A stretch of DNA of 64,000 bases from Bdellovibrionales bacterium CG10_big_fil_rev_8_21_14_0_10_45_34 (GTDB lineage Bacteria; Bdellovibrionota; Bdellovibrionia; Bdellovibrionales; 1-14-0-10-45-34). The position numbers were made by a program, and so were the translations under genes. How positions within the stretch are numbered: the stretch's first letter is position 1; every line of letters starts with the position of its first letter. Where the stretch lies: assembly GCA_002778785.1 (NCBI GenBank), contig PEZS01000001.1, forward strand, positions 327,666-391,665. Reading direction: 5' to 3'. Under the pieces are notes generated by a model that was not told the origin of the DNA, did not search any database, and saw nothing but the letters and a program-made list of their open reading frames with translations. Of this stretch, positions 1-9,603 are shown in pieces.

Positions 1-2
1 TG

Positions 3-1322
3 GGAGCAGTGGCCATAGCGGAGTACCCCCAAGTATTTTGGTCATTGAACCCTGTTCACGGTGTTCGTCTGCTTTTAGAGGATGGAACGACTTCTCTAGT
101 AATCCTCGGCAGTGTCTTTCTTGTTGTGACGGGCGGTGAGGCTCTTTATGCAGACATGGGTCACTTCGGGGCACGGGCCATACGCCGTGTTTGGTTCCTT
201 TTGGTGCTACCTTGTTTGCTGCTTAATTACTTCGGGCAAGGGGCCTTATTGTTAAGTGGGCGCACTGACATCACCAATCCTTTCTTTCAGCTGGCACCGA
301 GCTGGGCATTGATCCCTCTTGTGATTCTTTCGGTCTTTGCGAGCATTGTCGCCTCTCAAGCTGTGATTTCTGGTGTGTTCTCTCTCACAAAACAAGCTGT
401 GCAACTGGGTTACTGTCCACGGGTCAAGATAGTGCACACATCGGATAGAGAAATAGGTCAGATATTTGTACCTTTAGTAAATAGTTTGATGTGCTTAGTC
501 TGTATTTGGGTGGCACTTACTTTTCAAGAATCTTCGCGGTTGGCTTCTGCCTATGGGCTAGCTGTTACGGCGACCATGCTTATTACCACAATAATTGCGT
601 TTGTTATGGCCAAGAGTTATTACCCGAAGGCACTTTTTTGGCTAATTCCAATCACAGGTTTGTTTTTGATAGTTGATGTTGGCTTCTTTGTTTCTAACGC
701 TATTAAGTTTTTTGACGGTGGCTGGCTTCCGATAGCTGTTGGGATTGGCGTCTTCGCAGTGATGGCAACGTGGAACAGGGGGCGCAGAATATTGGCGGCA
801 TCTTTAGACAATACATCGATCGATGTTGGTGATTTTATACACAAGGTTGAAGTCGAAAAGACTATCCGAATTTCCGGATCAGCGGTTTATATGTCTTCAA
901 CACAAGCAAAAATACCGAGGATACTTGAGTCGCTTTGGTCTTATCAAAAGGTGCTTCACAAAAATATTATTCTGATGAACGTAAATTATTTAGACTCGCC
1001 TTATTGTCGGTCTGAGGACTATCTTGAAGTTGTAGAACTTGGGTCAGGGTTTTACAGCGTTTCATTTAAAGTCGGTTATTTACAAAAACCAGATCTGAGA
1101 AGAGCTGTGGCAACCTTAGCACTTCAGGGATATCCTGCAGATCTCGATAAGTCTGTCTTCTTTTTTGGGCGCGACACAGTGATACCTGCAAAGAATAAAC
1201 AAATGGCGAGATGGCGAGAACATCTCTTTGCCTGGATGGCTAGAAACTCCTACCGGGCGCCAAACTATTTTGATGCCCCTCTTGGAAGGGTCGTAGAAAT
1301 AGGTTTACAGGTTGAAGTTTAG
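3..1322 (+). CDS. kup: Kup-family potassium transporter, 3' part (5' end outside window)
   Basis: Inner-membrane K+/H+ symporter of the KUP/HAK family. The frame is open to the window edge, so about 439 residues of an expected 620-690 are present and the true start lies upstream. The family hallmark GGEALYADMGHFG is near residue 45. It is followed by several hydrophobic membrane segments up to about residue 260 and then a hydrophilic cytoplasmic tail of about 170 residues, as in E. coli Kup. The GTG at position 9 is only an internal codon. No terminator is evident after the stop. Family assignment is firm; regulation cannot be judged without the upstream part. Confidence 0.93.
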   Translation, partial: GAVAIAEYPQVFWSLNPVHGVRLLLEDGTTSLVILGSVFLVVTGGEALYADMGHFGARAIRRVWFLLVLPCLLLNYFGQGALLLSGRTDITNPFFQLAPSWALIPLVILSVFASIVASQAVISGVFSLTKQAVQLGYCPRVKIVHTSDREIGQIFVPLVNSLMCLVCIWVALTFQESSRLASAYGLAVTATMLITTIIAFVMAKSYYPKALFWLIPITGLFLIVDVGFFVSNAIKFFDGGWLPIAVGIGVFAVMATWNRGRRILAASLDNTSIDVGDFIHKVEVEKTIRISGSAVYMSSTQAKIPRILESLWSYQKVLHKNIILMNVNYLDSPYCRSEDYLEVVELGSGFYSVSFKVGYLQKPDLRRAVATLALQGYPADLDKSVFFFGRDTVIPAKNKQMARWREHLFAWMARNSYRAPNYFDAPLGRVVEIGLQVEV

Positions 1323-1562
1323 CCTCAGAATGACGCACCAAAGCGGTCAGCTTCCCTGAAAAGTTATTACCGGTCAGAATCGCTGGAGAATTACACAAAT
1401 AGCAGAACTAAGAAAATTGCCATGATAATAGCCAATTTCAAAAAAGTAGACAGAGTAAACTTCTAGTCTCGAATAGGTCTGCATTCAGCAGGCATGGTCT
1501 TCGCAACATTTAAATACATGGACCGATCAATCATCAGAATTATTTCTTTGTCTCAATTTAGA

Positions 1563-3065
1563 ATGCGTTTCAAACTGATACACTTTTTGTTAGCGGGCTT
1601 TCTCGTCGGCTGCGGAACGGAATTCAAAACAGTCCCTGGCTGCGTTGATGGAAGCTGTGGAACAGATGCATCCTCCTCTCTTGGTGGTGACAATAGCGAA
1701 GGGGGTAATAACCTCCCAGGAACTCCCGGGGGCAGCAGCGGTGGTCCTGGTGCCGGCTCAGATCCAGGAGGAGGGCCCGGCGGTTCAGCACCAGCTCCCG
1801 TAAATGCATGTGCAACGACGCCAGAGAGTTTTATACCGGACTGGGTTTTAAACTATATCCCTGAAAAAGAATTTTATATTTCACCAACCGGAAACGACAG
1901 CAATGCAGGAACATCACCTCAGGCACCACTTAAATCTGTTGCTGCAGCTGTAGCCAAAGCCGGCCCAGGAGTTCGCCTTAACTTTATGACAGGCACATGG
2001 AACTGTGTTGGGCTTTCTTTTAACAACATTAAAGGTGGCACAGCTCGACCGCTTTCTATTCGATCGGTGGATGGTCTAAGAAAAGCAAAATTCAATTGTG
2101 CTGGCTCTGGTGATATGGGATTTATTTCAACGCAAGGTTTGATTATTGACGGGGTTGAGGTATCGCACTCCGGTGGTCATGGTATTTACATACGTGGAGC
2201 CACTAAGACGGATCAAGCTAACAATGCAGTCGTGATGAACTCTTACATTCATCATACTGGTTACGCTTGTTTAAAGAGCAATTGGTCAGACTATATTTCT
2301 GTTATTAACAGCGAGTGTGCCTATGCGAATCCTGGCCGCCTGATGTTCGAATTCGTGGCATCTGGCCACGTTGCCTTAGCTGGAATCGACGCCCACCACG
2401 GTGGAGCTTTCAACGAAGTGAAAGGCGGGATCGATTCTGCGATTCTTTTTGGCAACTACATTCACGACAACAACACCGGCATAAGTATTTACGTCGGCGG
2501 GCCAGGCACAGGTTATCAGTTTTTGGTTGATCCGTCCGTTACTTATGAAGCGAAGAATGTAAAAGTCTGGAACAATGTGATGATAAATTCCGGAACAACG
2601 GCATTTCGTTTTGATGGTTGCCAAGACTGCATCGTCGCGAACAACACCTACAGTGTTAACAATTCTACTTCAGCTATGAGAATTCTGCGAAATGAAATTA
2701 TAGGTGGCCCAAGTGGAAATATTTATACTCCAAACAAAAATTTGAAGATTTACAACAACATTTTTTCTACACAGGGAAATTTCGTTTGGATGATCCCTGG
2801 GCAGCAATCGGAGACAGTTGGGCTAGAAATGTCTCACAATGTTTTTTACTGGGGAGGTGGAGGCGCCTATCCCGGAACAGATATTGAATACAAAAATTTA
2901 CCAAACTCCTTCTATCAGATCGTTCCTGGTTTTGTTAATCCTCTTACTAACGTAGCTTTGCAGCCTTCAAGTCCAATAATTGGCAAGGGCAAGGTTTTGG
3001 ATTTTATAAATGGTAACTACAACGGTGACTGTTGGAATGGTGCCCCTAATATCGGTGCACTTTAG
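1563..3065 (+). CDS. lipoprotein with right-handed beta-helix domain
   Basis: About 500 residues. The chosen ATG gives a basic n-region, a hydrophobic core and the lipobox LVGC near residue 16, so it is probably a lipid-anchored envelope protein. The frame extends upstream to 1494, but that extension would bury the signal peptide. A Gly/Ser/Pro-rich linker with several Cys follows (about 25-85). Then comes the DUF1565-like start of a parallel beta-helix (FYISPTGNDSNAG) and Asn/Gly-rich coils such as HGIYIRGA, NYIHDNNTGI and KIYNNIF. Such folds are found in polysaccharide lyases and surface adhesins. No catalytic site is recognisable, so substrate is unknown. No good ribosome-binding site was seen. 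The 240 bases upstream hold nothing recognisable. Confidence 0.8.
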   Translation: MRFKLIHFLLAGFLVGCGTEFKTVPGCVDGSCGTDASSSLGGDNSEGGNNLPGTPGGSSGGPGAGSDPGGGPGGSAPAPVNACATTPESFIPDWVLNYIPEKEFYISPTGNDSNAGTSPQAPLKSVAAAVAKAGPGVRLNFMTGTWNCVGLSFNNIKGGTARPLSIRSVDGLRKAKFNCAGSGDMGFISTQGLIIDGVEVSHSGGHGIYIRGATKTDQANNAVVMNSYIHHTGYACLKSNWSDYISVINSECAYANPGRLMFEFVASGHVALAGIDAHHGGAFNEVKGGIDSAILFGNYIHDNNTGISIYVGGPGTGYQFLVDPSVTYEAKNVKVWNNVMINSGTTAFRFDGCQDCIVANNTYSVNNSTSAMRILRNEIIGGPSGNIYTPNKNLKIYNNIFSTQGNFVWMIPGQQSETVGLEMSHNVFYWGGGGAYPGTDIEYKNLPNSFYQIVPGFVNPLTNVALQPSSPIIGKGKVLDFINGNYNGDCWNGAPNIGAL

Positions 3066-3331
3066 GCGCCGCTGCCAATACGTCCAAGCTACAGCGCGAA
3101 CGCAAAGAAATGAATTTCCGACGGGGTCCCCCCTAGTATTTTGTTTCAGTAAATGAAGTAATTGCTATTCTTCTATATGAGATATCAAACTCAATGTCCT
3201 CTGAGTGCGTCTCTAAAACGATCTGAACGGCACTACCTGCCTATACCGTCTTGCCGAGACTCACTCGGCTTAATCCAATAGACTTGATGGACTCCCCAAC
3301 CTATACTGCATACTCCTGATGCAAGGAGACG

Positions 3332-3772
3332 ATGGGTACCATTTTCAACCATTCCATTTCCCCAAAAAAGAGCGAAGTAGTTTCGCCAAAGCAGTCAATA
3401 CTTGTGATCGATGACAGCTCCGACACCTTAGAGTTGCATCAAATTGTGCTCGGTTCAGCAGGATTCGACGTTATCGCGGCTGACAGCGGTGAGAAAGCAC
3501 TCCAGCTTCTGTTAGAAATCGATGAGCCCAACCTCATCATATTAGATATGCAAATCGGTGATATGAATGGTCTGGAGTTTCTGAATTTGCTGGAAAAGGT
3601 GAATCCTGAGATTGTTCAACATGTACCCGTAGTTTTTTTGACAGGTATGAGCGAGGTACCTAAAAGTAAGGCAATCGGATTTATCCGAAAACCTGCCGAC
3701 AACGACGGGTTTCTTAAAGCTGTAAATCACTTTATCGAGATTGGACAGCACGCGCCTTACAAACGAAAGTGA
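3332..3772 (+). CDS. single-domain response regulator
   Basis: A stand-alone receiver domain of 146 residues. Visible parts are the acidic pair in VIDDSS (about 27-28), the phospho-acceptor Asp in ILDMQIGD (about 72), the switch Thr in FLTG and the conserved Lys in IRKPAD. No output domain is present, so it should act by protein contact, as CheY-like or phosphorelay proteins do. AAGGAGACG sits directly before the ATG. The gene lies 63 bases upstream of a CheB-CheR-histidine kinase hybrid in the same direction, which suggests it is a partner or phosphate sink for that kinase. The partner assignment is inference. Confidence 0.9.
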   Translation: MGTIFNHSISPKKSEVVSPKQSILVIDDSSDTLELHQIVLGSAGFDVIAADSGEKALQLLLEIDEPNLIILDMQIGDMNGLEFLNLLEKVNPEIVQHVPVVFLTGMSEVPKSKAIGFIRKPADNDGFLKAVNHFIEIGQHAPYKRK

Positions 3773-3835
3773 CAATCAGCTTACCGACTACCGGTTAGAC
3801 TCACCGCCAAGTAATTTGAAGCCCCTTTAGGAGGG

Positions 3836-6800
3836 ATGTACAGTTTGAAATCTAACACTCTGAAGTCTAAAATCGTGCTGAAAAGCAAAAAGAGAATACC
3901 TGATCAACCCAAACAGGAAACGCGTCGGTTGCGCGACAGCTTTCCGATAGTTGGTATAGGGGCTTCGGCAGGGGGGCTGGAAGCCTTTTTGCAGGTCTTT
4001 TCGACTATGCCCACTGATACTGGGTTGGGGTTTGTACTCGTGCAACACCTGGATCGAACACACCCAAGCATGTCTGTAGATATTATTGCTAGATCGACAA
4101 ATTTAAAAGTAGAAGAGGTGAAGGACGGCACACGTATTGAACCTAATCATATCTACGTAATTCCTCCAAATTTTAATATGACAATAAATGAAAGAGTGCT
4201 CAGTCTTTCTACCCGGGATGTGTCTCCTGGGCAAAATATGACCATCAATGTTTTTTTGCAATCTCTCGCCATATCAGAAAAGAGCAGAGCGATTGGCATA
4301 GTGCTGTCTGGAACAGGCAGCGACGGTACAAGTGGGTTAATGGCGATCAAAGTAGAAGGCGGCATTACCTATGCCCAAGATCCAAAAACGGCAAAGTATC
4401 CGGGGATGCCCCAGAGCGCAATAACAGCAGGTGCTGTGGATCTGATTTTAAGGCCTGAAAGTATTGCCGCCGAACTTTCAAGGCTGGTGGCACATCCCTA
4501 CATTGCCGCGGAAGAGTTTGAGATAAGTAACCAGTTTGACGAAGGTGAGGATTCAAATTCGGCATTATCAGAAGAAAACTCTGAGGTTGCTCCCAATGAC
4601 CAAGCTCTCGAAAAGTTATTTGCCCTACTACGATCTCAAAAAAAGGTCGATTTTTCTGGGTATAAAAAAACCACTATTATGCGCCGAATCCAGCGACGAA
4701 TGGTGGTGCAAAAACGCCAAGATCTTTTGGAATACGTCAAGTTTCTCGAGACTCACGAAGAAGAGATTCAAGCTCTTTACGATGACATCCTTATTAACGT
4801 CACCGATTTTTTTCGTGATCCAGAGTCGTTCGAGGCATTGACAAAAGAGGTACTACCTAATCTTTTAAAAAATAAGCCCAAGGGGAGCACTATTCGCATT
4901 TGGGTTCCAGGTTGTTCGACGGGCGAAGAGGTTTATTCGATTGCCATTGCTCTGTTAGAAGTTTTAGAAACCCGGGCACAGCGTAACGCCGTTCAAATAT
5001 TCGCAACAGATATCAGTGAATATGCAATTCAGAAAGCTCGCACAGGACAGTATAGCGATAGTGTAGGTGGACTTTCGCAACCACGCCTCAGTCGGTTCTT
5101 TCAAAAAATTGATGGTGGATATCAGATCATAAAAGCGGTCAGGGATCTTTGTCTCTTCTCTCGGCATGACGTAACTAGCGATCCACCATTTGCAAAACTA
5201 GATTTGATTTCTTGTCGCAATGTAATGATTTATTTTGGCAAAGATCTGCAGAAAAGGGTCATTCCAATTTTTCATTACGCCCTTTTACCTAGCGGTTTCT
5301 TGTGGCTTGGTCGCGCTGAGAGTCTCGGAGATTTTTCGCAGCTCTTTAGTTTGGTCGATAAAGTTCATAAAATTTATTCTAGGTCAAGCGTGCCAACTCC
5401 TATGATTCGGTTTTCTTCTAAGCAAGCTCAAGCCATCCCAGATGTTTCAAAAACCCTCAGGCACGCTACCAAGAATGACAGTGAGTTTCAAAGGGACGCA
5501 GATAAGATACTGCTTTCAAAATATGCTCCGGCGGGAGTTATTGTAAATTCTGATCTTGAGATATTGCAGTTTCGGGGTCGCACTGTGCCTTTTTTGGAGC
5601 CTGCGACGGGCCAGCCAAGTCTCAACCTCATAAAAATGGTTCGACCTGAGTTACTCGCTAGTCTTCGAACAACAATTCAATCGGTAAAAAAGGCGAATAA
5701 GGCCATGGTGCGAAGTGGTCTACATTTTGAGTCGGATGGCAGGCATATCAGCTGCGACCTTGAAATAATCCCAATCGATCCTAAGGCGTTGGTAAAAGAC
5801 AGAAGGTATTTAGTTCTCTTTAAAGAGCCAAAGACGGGTGAGTTCAGCTCAAAAGACGATAGTAAGCGGGGCAAAAAGGGCGCAAAAACGAAGGCGCGCC
5901 TCAAGGAAGATAAGCGCACGTCCGAGTTGCTCGCCGAACTACTAGAAATAAAAGATTTCCAGCAAGCTCTTGTCGAGCAGTATGAATCTACTGAAGAAGA
6001 GCTGACGTCTGCAAACGAAGAGTTACAAAGCACAAACGAAGAGCTGCAGAGCACGAATGAGGAGATTGAAACCGCCCAGGAAGAACTGCAATCTACGAAC
6101 GAGGAGCTTATTACGGTGAATGAAGAGCTGCAGATGAGAAATGCGGATCTTACGACTTTAAGTAGTGACCTTAATAACGTTTTGGCGAGTATAGAAATCC
6201 CTGTTCTGATTGTTGGCAGTGATTTTCGTGTGCGGCGCTTTTCTCCTAGAGCTAAAAGCGCATTTAATTTGATATTCTCTGATGTTGGCCGACCGATAGG
6301 AGATATTAAACCCAGTTTCGACCTAAACCTCAGTCAAGTTATAGCGGAGGTGATTGAGAGTTTGAGCCCTAAACAATTAGAGGTGCAAAGTTTTAAGGGG
6401 AGTTGGCTACGCCTGCAGGTGCGGCCCTACAAAACTGTAGATAACAAGATTGATGGTGCCATTATCACTTTGACTGATATTGATGAAATCAAAAAACGAG
6501 AAGAAAGAACGATGAAAGCGTATATCAAGGCTGATGAAGCCAACCTTGCTAAAGATGTTTTCTTGGCTACTCTTTCACATGAGCTCAGAACTCCCCTGTC
6601 TTCAATCCTCACATGGGCTCAGTTAATTGCGCAAGGAAAGGTCAATTATGAGCAGGCAAAAAGAGGTGCTGCAGTTATTGAGCAAAACGCTAAGACTCAA
6701 AACCAGCTCATTGACGATCTGCTTGATATTTCTAGAATTATCGTTGGTAAGTTAGCTATAGAAATTAAAGAAGTTGATCCGGGTGCAGTGATTCGTACCG

Positions 6801-7735
6801 CAACAGAGTCGGTGAGGCCACTGGCAGAAAAGAAGTCCATTAAAATTAAGTTGGATATTCCAAATTCGGCAGAATTAATTCGTGTGGATCCCACTCGGCT
6901 CCAACAGATTGTTTGGAACCTACTTAACAACGCGATCAAGTTTTCTCCGAACGGCAGTACGATTAGCATTGAGCTCACATATTTAGACGTACACAACGGC
7001 CGAATTGCCAGGCTTCGTATCTCAGATCAAGGTAAAGGTGTTCCTGCGGAGTTTCTTCCGTATATCTTTAAACGTTTTATGCAGGCAGACGGTTCGTCTA
7101 CAAGAGAGCATGGTGGGCTAGGTTTGGGGCTTTCTATTGTGAGCAGCTTGGTGGAAATGCAAAGTGGTACCGTCAAAGCAGAGAATAATCCTGGGGGTAA
7201 GGGAGCAATCTTTACAGTTACCTTTCCAGTGATATCCCATCAAACTGCGATCACAACGAATGATTTAACGAATGATTTAACGAATGGCACACCGGGTAAT
7301 AAAGATAAGTCTATCCGGCAAACTCCGAAGCTAGATGGGCTGCGCATTCTGATAGTGGATGATGATCAGGGGACACGGGAAGCGATTAGTATTTACCTGA
7401 AGTCTTTTGGAGCGGAGGTTACCTCTGTCAGTTCTGCCGCGGAAGCCCTCGACGTCTTTTCAAGTTTTGATCCTAGTATTATACTGAGTGACCTGGCGAT
7501 GCCCGGAGAAGATGGGTACAGCCTAATTCGAAAAATTAGGGCACTTGATGATGGTAAGGGAGGCAAAGTCCCGGCCTTGTCTTTGAGTGCTTACACATCA
7601 GACGCAGATGCCAAGGACGCTTTATTAGCTGGTTTTCAAGCACATGTAACTAAGCCAGTAGAAGCCACAGAACTGGCTCGACTTATCTTAAAGACTGTCG
7701 TCGAGAGGAACCAAGGTCCGCCGCCGGGATTTTAA
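3836..7735 (+). CDS. CheB-CheR-PAS-histidine kinase-receiver hybrid
   Basis: A 1299-residue multidomain signalling protein. Order: CheB methylesterase (catalytic Ser in GIGASAGG about 44, His in VQHLDRTHP about 76, Asp in GTGSDGTSG about 165); CheR methyltransferase (about 265-530, WVPGCSTGEEVYS and SCRNVMIYF); the acidic coiled coil typical of this family (about 690-785, repeated QSTNEEL); PAS; HisKA with SHELRTP (His about 914); HATPase_c (NLLNNAIKF about 1027); and a C-terminal receiver with Asp in SDLAMPG (about 1218). It is probably cytoplasmic because no membrane segment is seen. AGGAGGG abuts the first ATG with almost no spacing, so the TTG at 3845 is an alternative start. It likely couples chemoreceptor-like methylation chemistry to a phosphorelay; targets are unknown. 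Confidence 0.93.
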   Translation: MYSLKSNTLKSKIVLKSKKRIPDQPKQETRRLRDSFPIVGIGASAGGLEAFLQVFSTMPTDTGLGFVLVQHLDRTHPSMSVDIIARSTNLKVEEVKDGTRIEPNHIYVIPPNFNMTINERVLSLSTRDVSPGQNMTINVFLQSLAISEKSRAIGIVLSGTGSDGTSGLMAIKVEGGITYAQDPKTAKYPGMPQSAITAGAVDLILRPESIAAELSRLVAHPYIAAEEFEISNQFDEGEDSNSALSEENSEVAPNDQALEKLFALLRSQKKVDFSGYKKTTIMRRIQRRMVVQKRQDLLEYVKFLETHEEEIQALYDDILINVTDFFRDPESFEALTKEVLPNLLKNKPKGSTIRIWVPGCSTGEEVYSIAIALLEVLETRAQRNAVQIFATDISEYAIQKARTGQYSDSVGGLSQPRLSRFFQKIDGGYQIIKAVRDLCLFSRHDVTSDPPFAKLDLISCRNVMIYFGKDLQKRVIPIFHYALLPSGFLWLGRAESLGDFSQLFSLVDKVHKIYSRSSVPTPMIRFSSKQAQAIPDVSKTLRHATKNDSEFQRDADKILLSKYAPAGVIVNSDLEILQFRGRTVPFLEPATGQPSLNLIKMVRPELLASLRTTIQSVKKANKAMVRSGLHFESDGRHISCDLEIIPIDPKALVKDRRYLVLFKEPKTGEFSSKDDSKRGKKGAKTKARLKEDKRTSELLAELLEIKDFQQALVEQYESTEEELTSANEELQSTNEELQSTNEEIETAQEELQSTNEELITVNEELQMRNADLTTLSSDLNNVLASIEIPVLIVGSDFRVRRFSPRAKSAFNLIFSDVGRPIGDIKPSFDLNLSQVIAEVIESLSPKQLEVQSFKGSWLRLQVRPYKTVDNKIDGAIITLTDIDEIKKREERTMKAYIKADEANLAKDVFLATLSHELRTPLSSILTWAQLIAQGKVNYEQAKRGAAVIEQNAKTQNQLIDDLLDISRIIVGKLAIEIKEVDPGAVIRTATESVRPLAEKKSIKIKLDIPNSAELIRVDPTRLQQIVWNLLNNAIKFSPNGSTISIELTYLDVHNGRIARLRISDQGKGVPAEFLPYIFKRFMQADGSSTREHGGLGLGLSIVSSLVEMQSGTVKAENNPGGKGAIFTVTFPVISHQTAITTNDLTNDLTNGTPGNKDKSIRQTPKLDGLRILIVDDDQGTREAISIYLKSFGAEVTSVSSAAEALDVFSSFDPSIILSDLAMPGEDGYSLIRKIRALDDGKGGKVPALSLSAYTSDADAKDALLAGFQAHVTKPVEATELARLILKTVVERNQGPPPGF

Positions 7736-7822
7736 AAAACTTAAAGCTTTTATTTATTTGTGATCCCGACTTACTATCCCGACTTTAGCAATTGGACTTG
7801 ATACTTTTCTATGATTTTCTAT

Positions 7823-7844
7823 TGGGACGTTAGTTAACGTCCCA
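7823..7844. terminator. hairpin between convergent genes
   Basis: Perfect inverted repeat TGGGACGTTA-GT-TAACGTCCCA between the hybrid kinase gene and the convergent exported-protein gene, whose stop codon lies in the loop. A short T-rich tract follows on the plus strand (TAGGTTTTCC), but there is no strong U-run. It may end transcription in one or both directions. Confidence 0.45.
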
Positions 7845-8970
7845 TAGGTTTTCCGGCTATCGCTTCATAAGTAGTAATGAGTTGGCCGGGTGCCCATGGG
7901 TTCTCAGAGAGACTCCTGAGGCCAATGGATTCAAAGTCCAATCGAGTCGTCGATGGTCCGAGCAGCAGAATGTCGCCGGGCCGAAATGTTGATTTGAAGG
8001 CTTCAAGTGTGGCGACTACATATTCTTTTTGTTGGGCTAGCTTTGATTTAATCTTTTCATCTACTATGGCGATTGTTTCGGGGGTGCCGCTAGGTTTTTC
8101 CAAGCTAGCTTCTTCAATTAGTTTTAGAGCTAATTCGGTGTAGTAAGGGCTTGGCGCATCGAGTGGGCCACTTAGATTACCCCTATCTTCGCTAAGTGAG
8201 ATATTGAGGAGTTTGGCAGCGGTTTCGTACACCTTGCTCCAATCTACAAGTTCCATCCCCATCATTACAAAAGTTGCAGGGGCCGAATCGCTGCCTCTTT
8301 GTTTGTAGTTCTTAAGAAACTCAACAATATCTTGCTTGATATACCGGGATGGCAATTTAGCTTGGAAATTCGAGGTGGTCGGGTAGCCTCTTTCCGTGAA
8401 GGTAACTTCATCAACTTCAGTATCAACTCCGAGATAGCTTGTGGCCCTAAAGTGATGCGACAACATTCTAATGTAATTAGAAGTGTCGGGATCACCGGAT
8501 CCTAGGTCTACAATCTCTCTGTTTGCAAAGAGCTTTCTTAGAGCTTTGTGATGCTCTTCGGTAGTCTCTTCTAACTTTACTTGTCGATTTTCAATCAAAT
8601 TCAGAATGAGACTCGTTTGTTTTAATGCTTCTCTTTGTCGACCAGGGGAGGTTTTTCGATATGTTTGATGAGCGTTCGGATAAATTCGATACACCACGGC
8701 ATTCATAACTTGATGAAATGAGAAGCCAAGAAAGCTTTCGATGAAGAAAAGCCCTGATTTACTCTCAGGTGCTGGGTACTTGGGTGTAGGAACTCCAAGT
8801 CCGAAAAAGGCCGAATTTTCTGAGCTGACAATGTGATTACATACGTCTGATGAATTCGATTCATTCTCTAGGCCAGCCAGCGCAATCGGGGGTGGATAAG
8901 CTACAAAAAGGCATCCTGCTAAAAATAAACATTTGATAGACAACACTTTCCTATTGGACCAAATTCCCAC
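7834..8970 (-). CDS. exported or membrane-anchored protein with SAM-methyltransferase-like motif
   Basis: A 378-residue protein with a GTG start. The N-terminus is a basic stretch plus hydrophobic core (9-31). It contains both a possible lipobox (LAGC, 17-20) and a later signal-peptidase-like site (ALA-G, about 32), so the anchoring mode is unclear. The motif VDLGSGDPDTS (154-164), followed by a YLGVDTE segment, resembles motifs I and II of Rossmann-fold methyltransferases, distantly EgtD-like. Methyltransferases are normally cytoplasmic, so a signal peptide is odd; either the leader is misread or the fold has another role. It stands alone on the minus strand. Function is not established. Confidence 0.65.
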   Translation of the reverse strand: MGIWSNRKVLSIKCLFLAGCLFVAYPPPIALAGLENESNSSDVCNHIVSSENSAFFGLGVPTPKYPAPESKSGLFFIESFLGFSFHQVMNAVVYRIYPNAHQTYRKTSPGRQREALKQTSLILNLIENRQVKLEETTEEHHKALRKLFANREIVDLGSGDPDTSNYIRMLSHHFRATSYLGVDTEVDEVTFTERGYPTTSNFQAKLPSRYIKQDIVEFLKNYKQRGSDSAPATFVMMGMELVDWSKVYETAAKLLNISLSEDRGNLSGPLDAPSPYYTELALKLIEEASLEKPSGTPETIAIVDEKIKSKLAQQKEYVVATLEAFKSTFRPGDILLLGPSTTRLDFESIGLRSLSENPWAPGQLITTYEAIAGKPMGR

Positions 8971-9059
8971 CAGTTTCTCTACTTAGCTGCAGTGAAAAGT
9001 AAAAAATTCCTACTGAGGCGGCTAATGGTTCGACAGTTTAAAGCCTCTTTCTCTTCTAA

Positions 9060-9293
9060 GTGTGTCTAAATCATTTCGAAAAAAGAAGTGGTGCGCAAGT
9101 CGAACAAGTAGACGAACCGCTTGCGACGTTTATATTTGAGATGGAAGCCTATCCCGAAGCTAAGAGCCTCTCGCCCCAGGAACTGAGTGATCTCTATCTG
9201 CGTTTAAAGAACTTTTATACGGTTGCGGACCTCATTGGATCCTCTGAAGTGTTTGCCCGCCAACATTGTTTTAAGCACAGAGATGATGAATAA
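9060..9293 (+). CDS. small hypothetical protein, possible HTH
   Basis: A 77-residue frame with a GTG start. The segment from about 35 (LSPQELSDLYLRLKNFYTVA) into DLIGSSEVFARQH reads like a helix-turn-helix recognition region, but the match is by eye only. Its 3' end overlaps the convergent antitoxin gene by 23 bases. No clear ribosome-binding site precedes the start. It could be a genuine small regulator or a chance frame. Confidence 0.35.
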   Translation: MCLNHFEKRSGAQVEQVDEPLATFIFEMEAYPEAKSLSPQELSDLYLRLKNFYTVADLIGSSEVFARQHCFKHRDDE

Positions 9294-9603
9294 TTTTTCC
9301 AAGATTTTCCAAGGTGGGGTTTCCTTCGGGCGAAAGCATTCTAAATAATGTCCGCCTAGGAATACCTGCTTTCTGCGCAAGCTCGTCTTTATTCGTCACT
9401 TCTAAATGGCTTCGCAAAATTTCCTTAAATGCTTCAATGTCATTTTCAACAAGACATTGCCAAAGGGCTTGCGCTACAACTTCCCGTTTTTGAAGTCGCA
9501 CATCTGGATTAAATCCTATGATGCCTTTGCGATTTTTTAATTTAACCGCCGGTAAATCGTTCAAGGAGAAGCCGCGCTTTTTGGATATCTTTTTTTTGAG
9601 CAT
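9271..9603 (-). CDS. antitoxin, HigA-like (addiction module antidote)
   Basis: A 110-residue protein whose C-terminal half carries an XRE-type helix-turn-helix (LAQKAGIPRRTLFRMLSPEGNPTLENLGKI). This is characteristic of the putative addiction module antidote family that pairs with RelE/ParE-superfamily toxins. GGAGGA lies seven bases before the ATG, which supports this start although it overlaps the upstream toxin gene by 62 bases. Toxin-first order is usual for this family. It presumably binds the toxin and represses the operon through the palindrome at 9847-9870. Confidence 0.85.
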   Translation of the reverse strand: MLKKKISKKRGFSLNDLPAVKLKNRKGIIGFNPDVRLQKREVVAQALWQCLVENDIEAFKEILRSHLEVTNKDELAQKAGIPRRTLFRMLSPEGNPTLENLGKIIHHLCA

